DNA of 64,000 nt from Haliclona indistincta (taxonomy: Eukaryota; Porifera; Demospongiae; Haplosclerida; Chalinidae), in assembly GCA_964017065.1 (NCBI GenBank), contig OZ024785.1, positions 10,433,086-10,497,085 on the forward strand. The letters run 5' to 3'. The notes beneath the pieces were generated by a model. The model had not been told where the DNA came from, did no database searches, and saw nothing but the letters and a program-made list of their open reading frames with translations. Shown piece by piece: positions 25,701 through 33,200 of the stretch. Position 1 is the first letter of the stretch. Every line of letters begins with the position of its first letter. Made by a program: the position numbers and the translations under genes.

Positions 25701-26070
25701 CTTTGTAGAGCATTAAAATAATTCTAACACCTATGGTAGCAGAGAGCTATTTTGTGGTGATTCTTGAGCGACAAGAGCCGTGTAACAACAGGAGTTAAAC
25801 CATAGAAAGCGCAGTATCCGTTGCGCTTTCTGTGACTGCGCTTTCTCGAGAAAGCGCAAATTCCTAGAAAGCGCGGAACATATACATAATAAAATGTAGT
25901 TTGCATATTGATCACAGGTAGTCCTTTTCACTTTCCTGATCTCCAATCATACCCACCTTGCAAATACAATGTGTTGCTTACTTATTTCCTTGCAGGTTAC
26001 TACTGGGTATCAGGACAACTCCCTTTTTGACAATTTTAGAGACAAGTACTTTTCAAAAATTTTCAAGTGA
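863..26070 (+). CDS. TRMT11: tRNA (guanine(10)-N2)-methyltransferase, TRMT11 type (confident exons)
   Basis: Catalytic subunit that N2-methylates guanosine 10 of tRNAs with SAM; in the family it works with the TRMT112 activator. Exons: 863-944, 1001-1093, 2462-2599, 2652-2765, 3354-3396, 3445-3525, 16302-16340, 22002-22133, 23118-23193, 23242-23373, 23480-23606, 25996-26070. All are GT-AG bounded and all phases agree. Visible landmarks are KTRKFIGNTSMDAQLS, the SAM-binding motif MDPFAGTG, an acidic GTDI turn, the catalytic-type DPPYG split across 22133/23118, and GGRLVYWIP. The C-terminus (YQDNSLFDNFRDKYFSK then stop) matches the family end, so the gene is complete at the 3' side. A poly(A) signal AATAAA lies 12 nt after the stop (26082-26087). 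The 5' exons are uncertain and listed separately. Odd: one 12.8-kb and one 5.7-kb intron among introns as short as 48-57 bp. Family assignment is from recognised conservation, not a search. Confidence 0.9.
1502..2232. mobile_element. Foldback MITE in a TRMT11 intron
   Basis: Arms of roughly 200 bp (about 1590-1785 and 1915-2130) are imperfect reverse complements, and the outer ends read CCCATTCCCA and TGGGAATGG. Open frames on opposite strands inside the arms are mirror images of each other, so they are not genes. No transposase is visible. Confidence 0.7.
2930..3350. repeat. Intronic repeat fragments
   Basis: Holds a short foldback around 2940-3015 with the AAATTTTCG / CGAAAATAT pairing that also appears near 17,160-17,240 and 44,190-44,680, a weak inverted pair around 3150-3215 (CCAGGCTC / GAGCCTGG), and a single end of the GC-rich MITE family (TGTAAACACAGTATTA near 3322-3338). 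Confidence 0.4.
4060..4237. mobile_element. Partial GC-rich MITE (TTTACACT family)
   Basis: Contains repeated CCCGGC/GGCACG words, internal TTTACACTGC, and the terminal string AGTGTAAACACGGTATTA. It is the same family as the complete copy inside the retrotransposon at 12297-12950; the left end looks truncated. Confidence 0.6.
5197..5352. mobile_element. 156-bp mariner-type MITE
   Basis: The ends CAGTGAAACCTGT and ACAGGTTTCACTG are inverted and flanked by TA on both sides (5195-5196, 5353-5354), as expected for Tc1/mariner insertion. The interior repeats AAGACCAC in both orientations. No coding capacity. Confidence 0.85.
6250..6661. mobile_element. MITE with TAGAGAG termini, possibly Harbinger-derived
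   Basis: The ends TAGAGAGTTTTAGTTA and TAACTAAAACTCTCTA form 16-bp inverted repeats about 410 bp apart. Inside are GTTAACGGTGGATCACG and GTGACGTCA, words also seen near the left end of the Harbinger transposon at 55268 (TAGAGAGGTTAAG, GTGACGTCA, GTTAACGGTG). It interrupts or abuts a TTATTGCCC/GGGCAATA hairpin region. The relationship to Harbinger is inference. Confidence 0.55.
6661..6792. repeat. Long hairpin with GC-rich apex
   Basis: Left stem (CCGACATTAATGACCTCGGG, then AAGTCGGTTGCCC) pairs with the right stem (GGGCAACCGACTTTCCCG, then GGTCATTAATGTCGG) around an apex containing CTCGGGCTGCGCCCTCG. Immediately right is a smaller hairpin TTATTGCCCTCG / GAGGGCAATAA. Member of the variable-stem family also at 16573, 20821, 30828 and 31988. 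Confidence 0.8.
7397..7440. repeat. Short tandem repeat TCATATTACG-like
   Basis: Four imperfect 11-12 bp units of the form GTCATATTACGTCATAATAT lie just before an AT-rich stretch. No other function visible. Confidence 0.6.
7617..8495. repeat. Repeat block with CCTCGGTGGGCGGAGCCACG end and (TG)n microsatellite
   Basis: Begins with a near-palindromic GCCTCGGTGGGCGGAGCCAC / GAGGCAT motif that recurs inverted at about 5018-5045 and degenerate at about 47008-47035. A (TG)n tract of about 48 bp runs from 7659 to 7707. Two internal segments sharing GACAAAA and TTACAGCTAGTGAGTT are partial duplicates. The block ends near ACCGAGGCATC (8481-8492). Probably a non-autonomous element. Confidence 0.5.
8735..9745. 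mobile_element. 1.0-kb mariner-like element, non-autonomous
   Basis: Inverted termini of about 30 bp start CAGTGCTTTTAATCTAGAGG at the left and end with its complement at 9745. TA lies directly outside both ends (8733-8734, 9746-9747). No open frame long enough for a transposase and no DDE/D motif seen. Sits in the large TRMT11 intron. Confidence 0.85.
10333..11093. repeat. Degenerate copies of the GC-rich TTTACACT MITE
   Basis: Two decayed pieces: about 10333-10560 (GTTAACACTAGAC then CCGGGCCAGC and GAGCCGTGCCGTGCC) and about 10995-11093 (AGTGTAAACGC ending AGTGTAAGCGCGGTATTA). They match the subterminal vocabulary of the complete copy at 12297-12950. Between them no gene is visible. Confidence 0.5.
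11237..11423 (+). repeat. 5' LTR
   Basis: 187 bp, TG...CA ends. TATAAATA at 11371-11378 could be its core promoter, about 45 bp before the LTR end. TGGTGGCAGCGG follows directly at the primer-binding position; the matching tRNA was not identified. Confidence 0.9.
11448..12218 (+). CDS. Retrotransposon Gag
   Basis: Capsid/nucleocapsid protein of the LTR element, about 256 residues from the ATG at 11448. That ATG follows the primer-binding position and is preferred over an in-frame ATG inside the LTR (11382). The N-terminal region reads W-P-R-W-K-R-R-F, as in invertebrate Ty3-like Gags. The C-terminal end has two cysteine clusters, C-S-R-C-G-G-Q-P-H and the zinc knuckle C-F-R-C-Q-K-R-G-H-F-S-S-K-C. 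It ends at TGA 12216-12218; the same frame continues open beyond the stop, so pol would need stop readthrough or the stop is a mutation. Confidence 0.85.
   Translation: MTTSLQLQPPEAFSFNKPEGWPRWKRRFLQFRSASGLATAPDAQQTSTLLYCLGEEAEDVLKSAGAKDADKATVDKIIKKFDEFFATRRSIIYERARFNLRTQQPGESAEQFIIALYTLSEWCEYGDMREELIRDRLVVGILDSALSEKLQLDPKLDLEKAKKAIRLKESVQESQRVLRQAGESKDDPIKLDVLRMKTLKRQFRDPRGGKRCSRCGGQPHPPDNCPARDATCFRCQKRGHFSSKCLSRVPVPPVLN
12297..12950. mobile_element. GC-rich MITE inserted between gag and pol
   Basis: 654 bp with 15-bp inverted ends TACCGCGTTTACACT and AGTGTAAACGCGGTA, flanked by TAT on both sides (12294-12296, 12951-12953). The interior is dominated by GCACGGC, CCCGGC and GGGCCAGC repeats in both orientations, with further internal TTTACACT copies. 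Insert plus duplication is 657 bp, so the downstream frame is unchanged, but the MITE carries in-frame stops (for example TAG near 12440). Confidence 0.9.
12951..14515 (+). pseudogene. Pol part 1: protease, reverse transcriptase, RNase H start
   Basis: Retropepsin motif D-T-G-A near 13040-13060. Reverse transcriptase follows with the V-P-K-K-S-G and L-D-A-N-S-G-F-W-Q-I blocks and the catalytic V-D-D near 13870. RNase H follows with S-A-D-A-S near 14305-14320 and the E-K-E-A-L-A block. The order is that of Ty3/gypsy. Broken upstream by the MITE and downstream by an 8-bp duplication (ATTGAATCATTGAA) at about 14502-14515 that shifts the frame. Confidence 0.9.
14516..16027 (+). pseudogene. Pol part 2: RNase H end and integrase
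   Basis: Continues pol in the shifted frame to the stop before 16027. Shows the V-A-D-A-L-S-R block that closes the Ty3 RNase H/tether region, an H-x-x-x-x-H...C-x-x-C integrase zinc finger (about 15000-15120), and the integrase core with D in G-A-D-L-F, D in S-D-N-G-P-Q-F and E in L-A-E-R-T. The C-terminal region is proline-rich, with no chromodomain recognised. Apart from the break at its start the frame is open. Confidence 0.9.
16039..16225 (+). repeat. 3' LTR
   Basis: 187-bp near-identical partner of the 5' LTR, with the same TATAAATA (16173-16180). The high similarity implies an insertion that is young relative to the accumulated MITE insertion and small lesions, or recent exchange. Confidence 0.9.
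16302..16340 (+). CDS. TRMT11: 39-nt microexon of the TRMT11-type gene
   Basis: Bounded by TTTTCCTATTAG and GTATGT, phase 1 on both sides. With one base from the previous exon it encodes GKSSRSTEQHKWR and leaves one base of the next glycine codon. This fills exactly the family segment between the V-H-G-x-G motif and the D-E-N-x-x-A-N-L motif; without it the protein would lack about ten conserved-length residues ending K-W-R. It lies 76 bp downstream of the 3' LTR of the retrotransposon and is too short for ORF-based prediction. Confidence 0.85.
16573..16712. repeat. Long hairpin, variable-stem family
   Basis: Outer stem TTAGAGAC...GAGGCCAA pairs with TTGGCT...GTCTCTAA, then GATCTACGCGG pairs with CCGCATAGATC, around the apex CCCGAGCGCGTAACGCGAGG. 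The flank TATAGGTTAGAGA resembles the TATAGGTTA frame next to the hairpins at 30828 and 31988 (reverse orientation). Confidence 0.75.
17330..17420. repeat. Left arm of a distant inverted repeat
   Basis: ACCATAGATAATA, GTGGATACGCAACG and CAATCACTGTAG are matched in inverted order and orientation at about 21,670-21,765. The pair may be the ends of an old 4.4-kb element that later collected other insertions. Confidence 0.4.
17555..18277. mobile_element. TTAA-flanked foldback element
   Basis: Two arms of about 300 bp (17559-17880 and 17985-18273) are near-perfect reverse complements around a loop of about 100 bp. The ends are GGTGGCGGTATACCC and its complement, and TTAA lies at both outer edges (17555-17558, 18274-18277), a piggyBac-type target. 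Similar 70-80 residue open frames on opposite arms are mirror images, not genes. Confidence 0.8.
18477..19690 (-). mobile_element. Composite repeat, copy A (reverse orientation)
   Basis: Consists of a foldback MITE (18477-18850; ends AAAGATTTCTATC/GATAGAAATCTTT, inner GATGTAGGGATCTATGG), a 100-bp spacer, and a segment ending in the palindrome GGGAGGCACTACCGTGCCTCCC (19659-19682). The same order in the opposite orientation makes up 36785-37975, and part recurs at 39580-40165. Confidence 0.75.
19795..20065. repeat. Small inverted-repeat element (AGAGCAC family)
   Basis: CAGTGCTCTAAATGCCATAGAG at the left edge is mirrored by CCATAGAGCACTCGACACAG at the right, with further CATAGAGCAC copies inside. 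Non-coding. Confidence 0.5.
20340..20475. repeat. Inverted and tandem 21-bp repeats
   Basis: About three units of GGCGCTGTTAGGTCCATACT at 20418-20472, plus the reverse-complement motif AGCGCCCAGTATGGACCTAA at 20345-20365. Lies upstream of the hairpin at 20821, as tandem units lie upstream of the hairpins at 30828 and 31988. Confidence 0.7.
20821..20930. repeat. Long hairpin, variable-stem family
   Basis: Stem AACACGGGTAGTCGGGATGT... pairs with ...ACATCCCTCCTACCCGTGTT, inner ATTTATTGAC pairs with GTCAATAAAT, and the apex is CCCTCGGGCGCTACGCGCCC. A minus-strand open frame of 81 codons (20823-20578) starts at its left edge; its peptide has a basic K-R-A-K-L-S-L-S-L patch but was not recognised. 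Confidence 0.8.
20982..21121. mobile_element. 140-bp TA-flanked MITE
   Basis: The ends CAGGGTTTTGCAGGTTGCTT and AAGCAACTTGCAAAACCCTG are inverted, with TA on both outer sides. A single related end (ACAGGGTTTTGCTGG) occurs near 34757. Confidence 0.85.
21186..21636. mobile_element. 451-bp pogo/Tigger-like MITE
   Basis: The ends CAGTAGACCCTCACTAATCC and GGATTAGTGAGGGTCCACTG are inverted and flanked by TA (21184-21185, 21637-21638). Several TAATCCGAAC copies lie near both ends, as is typical of pogo-type short elements. No transposase. Confidence 0.85.
22134..23117. other. Intron with no recognised element
   Basis: Single-copy-looking AT-rich intron of the TRMT11-type gene. No repeat, RNA gene or conserved frame was recognised. 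Confidence 0.5.
24484..25892. mobile_element. 1.4-kb element with about 300-bp inverted termini and GAAAGCGC arrays
   Basis: Left (24484-24790) and right (25583-25892) regions are imperfect reverse complements, sharing ATGTATATGTTCCGCG at the tips, CTCCTGTTGTTACACGG..., and GAGCGAGCATGC. Each tip carries several AGAAAGCGCA motifs in both orientations, which look like subterminal binding sites. The middle has no recognised transposase. It fills the last TRMT11 intron. No clear target duplication was found, so the superfamily is unknown. Confidence 0.8.
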
Positions 26071-27203
26071 TAATTAAATATAATAAAGTTATCAGAATTA
26101 AGAAAATTAACTGTACATGCAAGTTGCTTCGACAATTGGTTATAGTTATATGGAGAATTGTGTACCAGATGACCTCCACCCTATTTACACTATAACAAAT
26201 CCGGTCACTGTTGGGCCACGTTGATTAGACAAGTGGCTGCATTATACAAGTAAACTTCAGTTACATGAGACTCTAGCATTGGTATTACCATATAGCCAGT
26301 AATTTTGGCAGGAGGAAACTTTGGCGAATTTGCCAAATCGTGAAGCATTCGCCATAATCTGCTTTTTCTATTGCGGTAAGTCGTGAGCGAGGCACTTGAC
26401 GCCAAAATTAAATTTGCCAAAACACAAAATCTGGGTCATTAGACAAAATATTGACCCTCTAAAATTACCCGCTATACGGTACTCAAAATAATAGGCACTA
26501 GCTCAAGGTACATTGTACCACAAAATACTTTAGGTTGCTAAAAAATTAACTATTGCATCAGTATTGCTTACATGAAAATGTTCATACTTAGTTAGGTGCT
26601 TGAACTGCTTTTATCACAGGTACAAGTAACCTTTGGAAACAAAGCACAGTGATGTGTCTCAATGTGAATACAGCGGCGCTCTTGCAAGAAAATATATACA
26701 ACTGCTGCAACTACAACTGGTGTCAGTGTAGCCTTGGTCACCTAATGCTATTGCTAGAGTAATGTTAGTGCTAGAGTCCCATGCAACTGAAGTTTACTTA
26801 CCACTTGTCTAATTAACGTGGCCCAAGGGCGACCAGATTAACCAGGTTTCATTGTAGTTTGGGTGAGCTGGAGGTCATTCTGATAAACTGGAGGACTAGC
26901 TGCACTACTGATGCAACTTGCATTATACAGGCATGCGAAGTTTCTTAGTGAAGTTGTCTCATTTTGCTTTTATTATCTTGCCCTCCGGGGATAGACAAAG
27001 GGCATACCGGAGACGAAAGTTAGCAGCTACAACAGAGCAAACACCTGCCCAGGCTGAGAGAGAACGTGCGTGCAATAGCAGCAGGGCGCGTGACATGATT
27101 GTCGATAAATACGTACGTACCAACCAGCTAACCCCTCCCACACCAGAGTGAGACAAACACGGAAGCGGCGAGTTGATCCCTGCGTTGCTTGTCGAGTTGT
27201 AAG
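26071..27203. other. Intergenic region between the two host genes
   Basis: Contains the TRMT11 poly(A) signal (26082-26087) and an inverted-repeat pair (about 26160-26290 and 26755-26880, sharing GACCTCCA/TGGAGGTC and ACTTCAGTT/AACTGAAGT) that probably marks an old MITE. The last 60 bp before 27204 should hold the 5' UTR of the downstream gene; no clear TATA box is seen. Confidence 0.5.
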
Positions 27204-30200
27204 ATGCCCTGGACCATGAAGCATGTGAAGGGAACACTTATAGCTTTGCTGTTTCTCTGGGAAGTATTGTATATGTGTGGTGAGTCTGATTGTGCGTAAC
27301 AGTATTAAACTTGCTCTCATTCACGATTGTACTGACTGTAGTAAGCGGGGACAGTACCTCACCAGTAAGACAGCATCATCATCGCCTATGCAGTTACAAA
27401 GCTCACAAGAAAACAATCCCACTCGGAGAGGCGAATGCTGAATCAATCACGACACTTTCTCGCGACAATCCCACACGGAAACTATGCTCCCAACTATGTT
27501 GTCGTGCTGGAGCTGAAGTGTGTCAGTACGCTTGGCTGTTCAACAACCACTGTTATGGTGTAGCCTGCCATCAAAACAAGACATTGTGTGAACCAACTAG
27601 AGTGGTCTTCAACAGTACTTACATCATGGTGAATAGCCTGTCCTTGGCTGATGATCATGAGGGTTAGTTGATTGATCGAGGGGTCATTTGAACAAGAACG
27701 GACCACAATGAACACGCAACCTTCCCAAGCGTGATTCGTCTAGCCAGTCCATCATGTTGGTCCGTTCAATTCACATGATTTTTTTACTAGGCTGAGTGCC
27801 AACTAGTGCGTAGCAACTCCCGACCATGGCTGCAACAGTGTTGTATGCCTACCAAAGTGATGTTACTTACACTTAGAAAGCAAGAGAGGGTAGTCAATAA
27901 TCTTGGTTTATGTATTGTCTAGTCTAGTATTTTAGATAGATTGATGGAAGGTGGTATTTAAGATGTGTTTATAGTGTCACTTTTGTATAGTGCCCACTAC
28001 TGAATCTAGCCATACTACTACCATCACTGCTGGACAAGAAAGTGGAACTATGTCAAAGTCACCTCTCCTTAGTTCACCAGCACCTGTTCCTTTCGATCAT
28101 AGTACAGGTCAGCAGCGGTGCATACACCATAATCATGAGTATCAGTACCAGGTACTGAATGTTAGAATCTGTAGGAAGTTTATCTTACGGATTACACGAA
28201 ATGTTTATGATGTTTCTAAAATGCTATTTTGTGTTTGTCTTGTATTCAGTAGCTACCTCTCATTTCCTTCCTTAGTAATCCAAGTGGCTATAGATGGTAA
28301 CAAAGAAATTATTCTTCCTAAGAACAAAGCTCGTGTGTTTGCCAGTACTTGGCCTAAAGACAATGGGCACTTTCTTTATCAGTGGATGGAGCTGTTTGGA
28401 CCTAGTGTAGGTGTATTGAATGGTGTGAATAAACCAACGCTATCCATGAACAAGGTAAATCATCAACTGACTATACAGTATAATTAGTATAAGCACCACT
28501 GGAGTCAGTGGGAGTATTAAAATTAAAATTTTATTATTATTCTTGGTTCTCTCTCCTTGGTTCAATGCCTGATTTCCTGCTGCCATCAGTTAGTAGAGGG
28601 AGTGTATGGTCTACTTATTGTTGTTCACGACAAGAGGAGCATTTTCAAAGATGGCAAAGCCTACATAAACATAACAGTCCTGGAAGGTATGCTAGCTACA
28701 TTGCAAATTGCTCCTCCTATAATGTACATCGAAGTATGCAAAGTGGATCGAATGTACATTCAATCCAGTTTGTCAGCATTCACATGAATCCACTTAAAAT
28801 CAATGTGAATAATAATGCGCATTGCGTTCAATCTTCCTCCGGAGGTAAATTAAAAGGGGATTGGAAGCGAATTTAGACTTTAGCGCGTGGGTCCACGCCG
28901 TTGCGAGTAGATAGAAGGTGCTTGGCAAAGTTCTAATTTCTTATTACATTATACACTCATGCCATATGAAGAGTAGTTAGTGTTGGTTTATGTTTGTGTT
29001 ACAATAGTTTATGCAGTCCATTTTGGTATAGTAAACATAACAATTCAGTGGTGGTTTAGAATTTAAACGACAATGGTATGAGGGTTTTGATGTTTTGTAG
29101 CAAGGAAGAATAAATTGCAGTTTCCAGTCCAACAATCAATGATTATACTGTTAGCTAAATTGCACTCACATTCAGCAGAGTAGCTGACCTTGTCTAGTGC
29201 ACCTGAATAAGATCATGACTAGTTTTTCTTTTTTTAGCCCCTCACAAGAACCAGGCTCCAGTGGTGTCTATTGCACCTGGTACAAACTTCACCGTCAGTT
29301 ATCCAGCAAGTTCTGTTATATTGGATGCTTCAGGTTTGCTCGAACTTTTGTATTCACAATGAGAGGTGTATATGACACCAATGACAAGTCAAATCATGCT
29401 TGAAACAATTATTTGAGCATAAATTTTGATATGTTAGGCATTGAACATAATACTGACACTAGAAGTAACAGTTTCCTCTAAATGCTATCATGTGTGCATT
29501 TAAAACTGCAGCCAAAAACAAGTAAAGGATCATGGGTGGATCCTTTTTATTTCAAATTTTGTTTATTTGTATCGCTTATGCAGCTACAAAAATACAATCG
29601 ATTGTGTTTAGTCTTCACCAGGTGAGCTTGTCACATGACAGCTAACGCTGTGTGTCTGAAGCTTGCTATGATCAATGACTGTTTATAGACAAAGTTTACA
29701 CATCTGAGCTGCACGAGCACTAGTGCAAAAGTCATTAACCTGGTGTCCCGCCACCTTGTGTTACAGCCTTTGTAATTTGAATTTTTTTACAGAGACAAAG
29801 GATGACGAATCAAAAGATAAACTTAAATTTCACTGGGAGCTTGTTGTTGGTCCTCTCAAGGGACTCCAGCTCACTACTACCAAGTGGAATCGACCACTGC
29901 TTAAATTGACAAATGTACCAGCTGGAGAATATCAATTCAAGTATGAATTTGTTAGATAGTTAGTTTCTATCCAAAGCGTTAAGGTTTTGTTCTACTATAT
30001 AGTATCTTTACTGTGTAGTAGATGTACTATGTAGTGTTCTACTATGTTCTGCAACTTCTGCTATACAGTATCTGTTAAAGCTACTAATTTTAAGTACCCA
30101 CTACAGGAGTGCCGGAGGCTCAATCTGATCGCTGCTACTTATTAATAATTATTATTAATTAAAATTGGCCACAAATAATAATCAGATAAATTGCCTGCTA

Positions 30201-33200
30201 CATGAATATTAACTACACACGATCTCTACTTAGAGGTGGAGTTAGTTTAAAAGAAGCCTAGAATACGCTAGAACTGACAATTATTGCTTTTGCAAGCACA
30301 GTGTTTTGCCAGCAGCAGTTAGCTATCATGTCATTGACTGATCAGTTAGCTAGCTAAAAAAGGTTTTAATGATGATATTCACAAACCAATACTTATACCA
30401 TACTTCAATGTTTCTGACCAATCAGATTGCTCAAAACGAGGTGATTTATTTCACTTATTACACCTCCCAGTTCACTTATTACACCTCCAATTTCACTTAT
30501 CACACCGCAGAATGGACCCGTTGTGAACAAAACAGTTATCAGTACTGTCGTAGCTTGGAAAAAGATTTGATTCACGCACTTACACTTCGTAGTTAGCTTC
30601 TCCATGCTTAAGCGCTTCTAGTGAGACCCAAAGTAGCGCTTCTACACGGCTGGAAGATAGTAAACTGAAGCGTCGTCACTAACTTATGAATTCAAACGAC
30701 GCGCTCTTACACGATCGTCGCTCGATGATGGAAACGGCGACACTACTGGCTTCTCGCAACAGTAGAGGGCTTGTTTCAGTGCTTGGTAGTCTTGGGAAGC
30801 TTACCTGAGAGCGCAGTATGGTATAAATACCTTATACCATGAAACAGTCGGGCAATACGGGATTAAAATCACCTTGGAAACCGAAATAGACGCCCTCGCG
30901 CTTCGCGCTCGGGTCGTCTATACTATCGGTTTCCGCGGTGATTTAAATCCCGTATTGCCCTCCTTTTCATGGTATAACCTATATTTATTAATATGCCTTA
31001 CTTCAGCAGAATTATTGGTCCTGTACTTGCAGGACCCTCCGGCGCCTCTGTACTTACTCAGTAGACGACAATGAATATTTGATTCTTGTTGTCATTCTAC
31101 GATGATCAGTCTTTTTCTGTGATTCCGTTTTGTCAAACGTTAGATGACAACACATTTTATTGTTATAAATAAATTATACCTAGACCATAGCTAGAGGGAA
31201 ATAAGTGCAATTCTGCCATCTCATTGGTCAGCCAGAAGTGGTATAAATAACTTATTCACCTCACAAGCGACGGGTGTATTGCCTAGCAAGTTTGACGTCA
31301 CAGGAAGTGAGTGTCAAATAATCTAAGAAGCAGCATTTTTCACTCCACAAAGCAGTTTTAGATCATCAAGTTGTTGTGGCTAACTGCAGTCGTAAGCCCG
31401 TGCATTGTGTTACTTGATTTTGCATATAAACAGTGATCACAGGCCTAGTTTGTCTGTGTAGTGGTTACAAAGGTTATTGAAATGCATAGAAACAGAGGCT
31501 AGAATTGCTGTCCGCACTTATAGGGTACTTAATCATCAAGATGGAGTCATCGAAAAACACTTGAGATAATACTGCTGTCTTTAGAAAACGCACTGTTGTT
31601 CAACTCTGGTTATCCTTCTATGCTCTTTACATCCTTGAGTGCTTATTTGGTCATTTGGTGAGCGCAGCTTTGGTCTAAGTACATTATATTAGGTGTCTAC
31701 AGAGTGTTAGACCATACTTCAATGTAATTCTGCAATTTGATTGGTCAGCCAGAGGTATACTAAATCAAGTAGACCACCGCTGATTTCACTTAGACCACCG
31801 CTGAGTTTACTTAGACCACCTTTAATTAACCACGTCATTAATAACCACAACAAGATGGCGTCGTCGAAAAACGCACGCGAGTTTATACTGCCATCGTTTG
31901 AAAACGGGCTGTCACTTGACTCTGGGAACTTCTCTGGGCTCTCTACTACCTCGAGCGCTTCGTTTGCTTAAGCGCAGGTATGGTCTAAACACCTCAGACG
32001 ATAGATTCTCGGTGCCTACGAGATTTAGCTCACCTTGGAAACCGAAATAGACGCCCACGCGCTACGCGCTCGGGACGTCTAAAACATCGGTTTCCGCGGT
32101 GATCTAAATCTCGTAGACACCTCGAATCCATCGTCTAACCTATATTTAGATCTTGGAAACCAAAAAAGAAGCCCTCACGCTATGCACTCGGACGTCCATG
32201 CATCAGTTTCTTGTGCGATTTAGTTTACACTGTGAAAATTTGTAATGATTTTTCTTCTATTGTTCCTCAGAGTGACAGCTACTGATCAGCAAGGTGCAGT
32301 AGGAGAAAGTTTAATAAACTTTACTGTATTACCAGCTAAAGATTACCCACCAACTGCCAACACTGGTATGTGACTCCCTCTCCCATCTACTACTTACTTT
32401 TAGTTAGTATGAATTGACCAGTTGCTTATATTATCCATAATTATATCAATTTTGATTTCAATTGAAATGATTGTGTAGGGTTAAATTGCTAAACCACAAA
32501 ATTGCACATCAGCAAGTAAAAAGATAATTGCGAAAGTAGAGAAACAGGATGGGTGAGGGCACCCATTATACAGTATCTATTTAGGCAAATATTTGTATCC
32601 GGCATTTAGTGAAAACGTGCCTGATAACATACACTTTAGTGGATACTCCAAAAACGGAGCCAGGTAAAATGCACGTGAAAATGGTTGCACACTTTCATAC
32701 GAGCGTACCTTAGGCTTCAATGCCCTTCATAATTGCAGAGAATACCACCAAGAAACCTCCTATAAACGCTTATAAATTATAAAGAAATATTGTGTCTTCT
32801 TTGCTGCTTTCATACCGGCATGCTCACCTAATATGCAATGCCACATTCCATTGAATCCGCTGATGAAAACGATTTGTGTAAACAGTACCAACACTGCTGT
32901 TGAATACGCATACATTCCCCTAAACATAGCCTAAAACTTGCAAAGCTAGTATCCCTACAATAACTTGCACATGTAAATGTGGATCAACTTGTAACTGATG
33001 CAGGACTACATATGCGTAATCATGATGGCATCGCCAGCAACCCCAAAATCGAACTGCTTATTCAACCTCAGTTGTATTATGTGCAGGTTTGGTCGCCATT
33101 GTTTCACTCAGAACAACGCTAGGTGTGCTGAAAGAAGAAACAATAATGTGTGGGCATTGATTTTGATTTACCACTTAAGAAATGTCTGTCAGCTTTGCCA

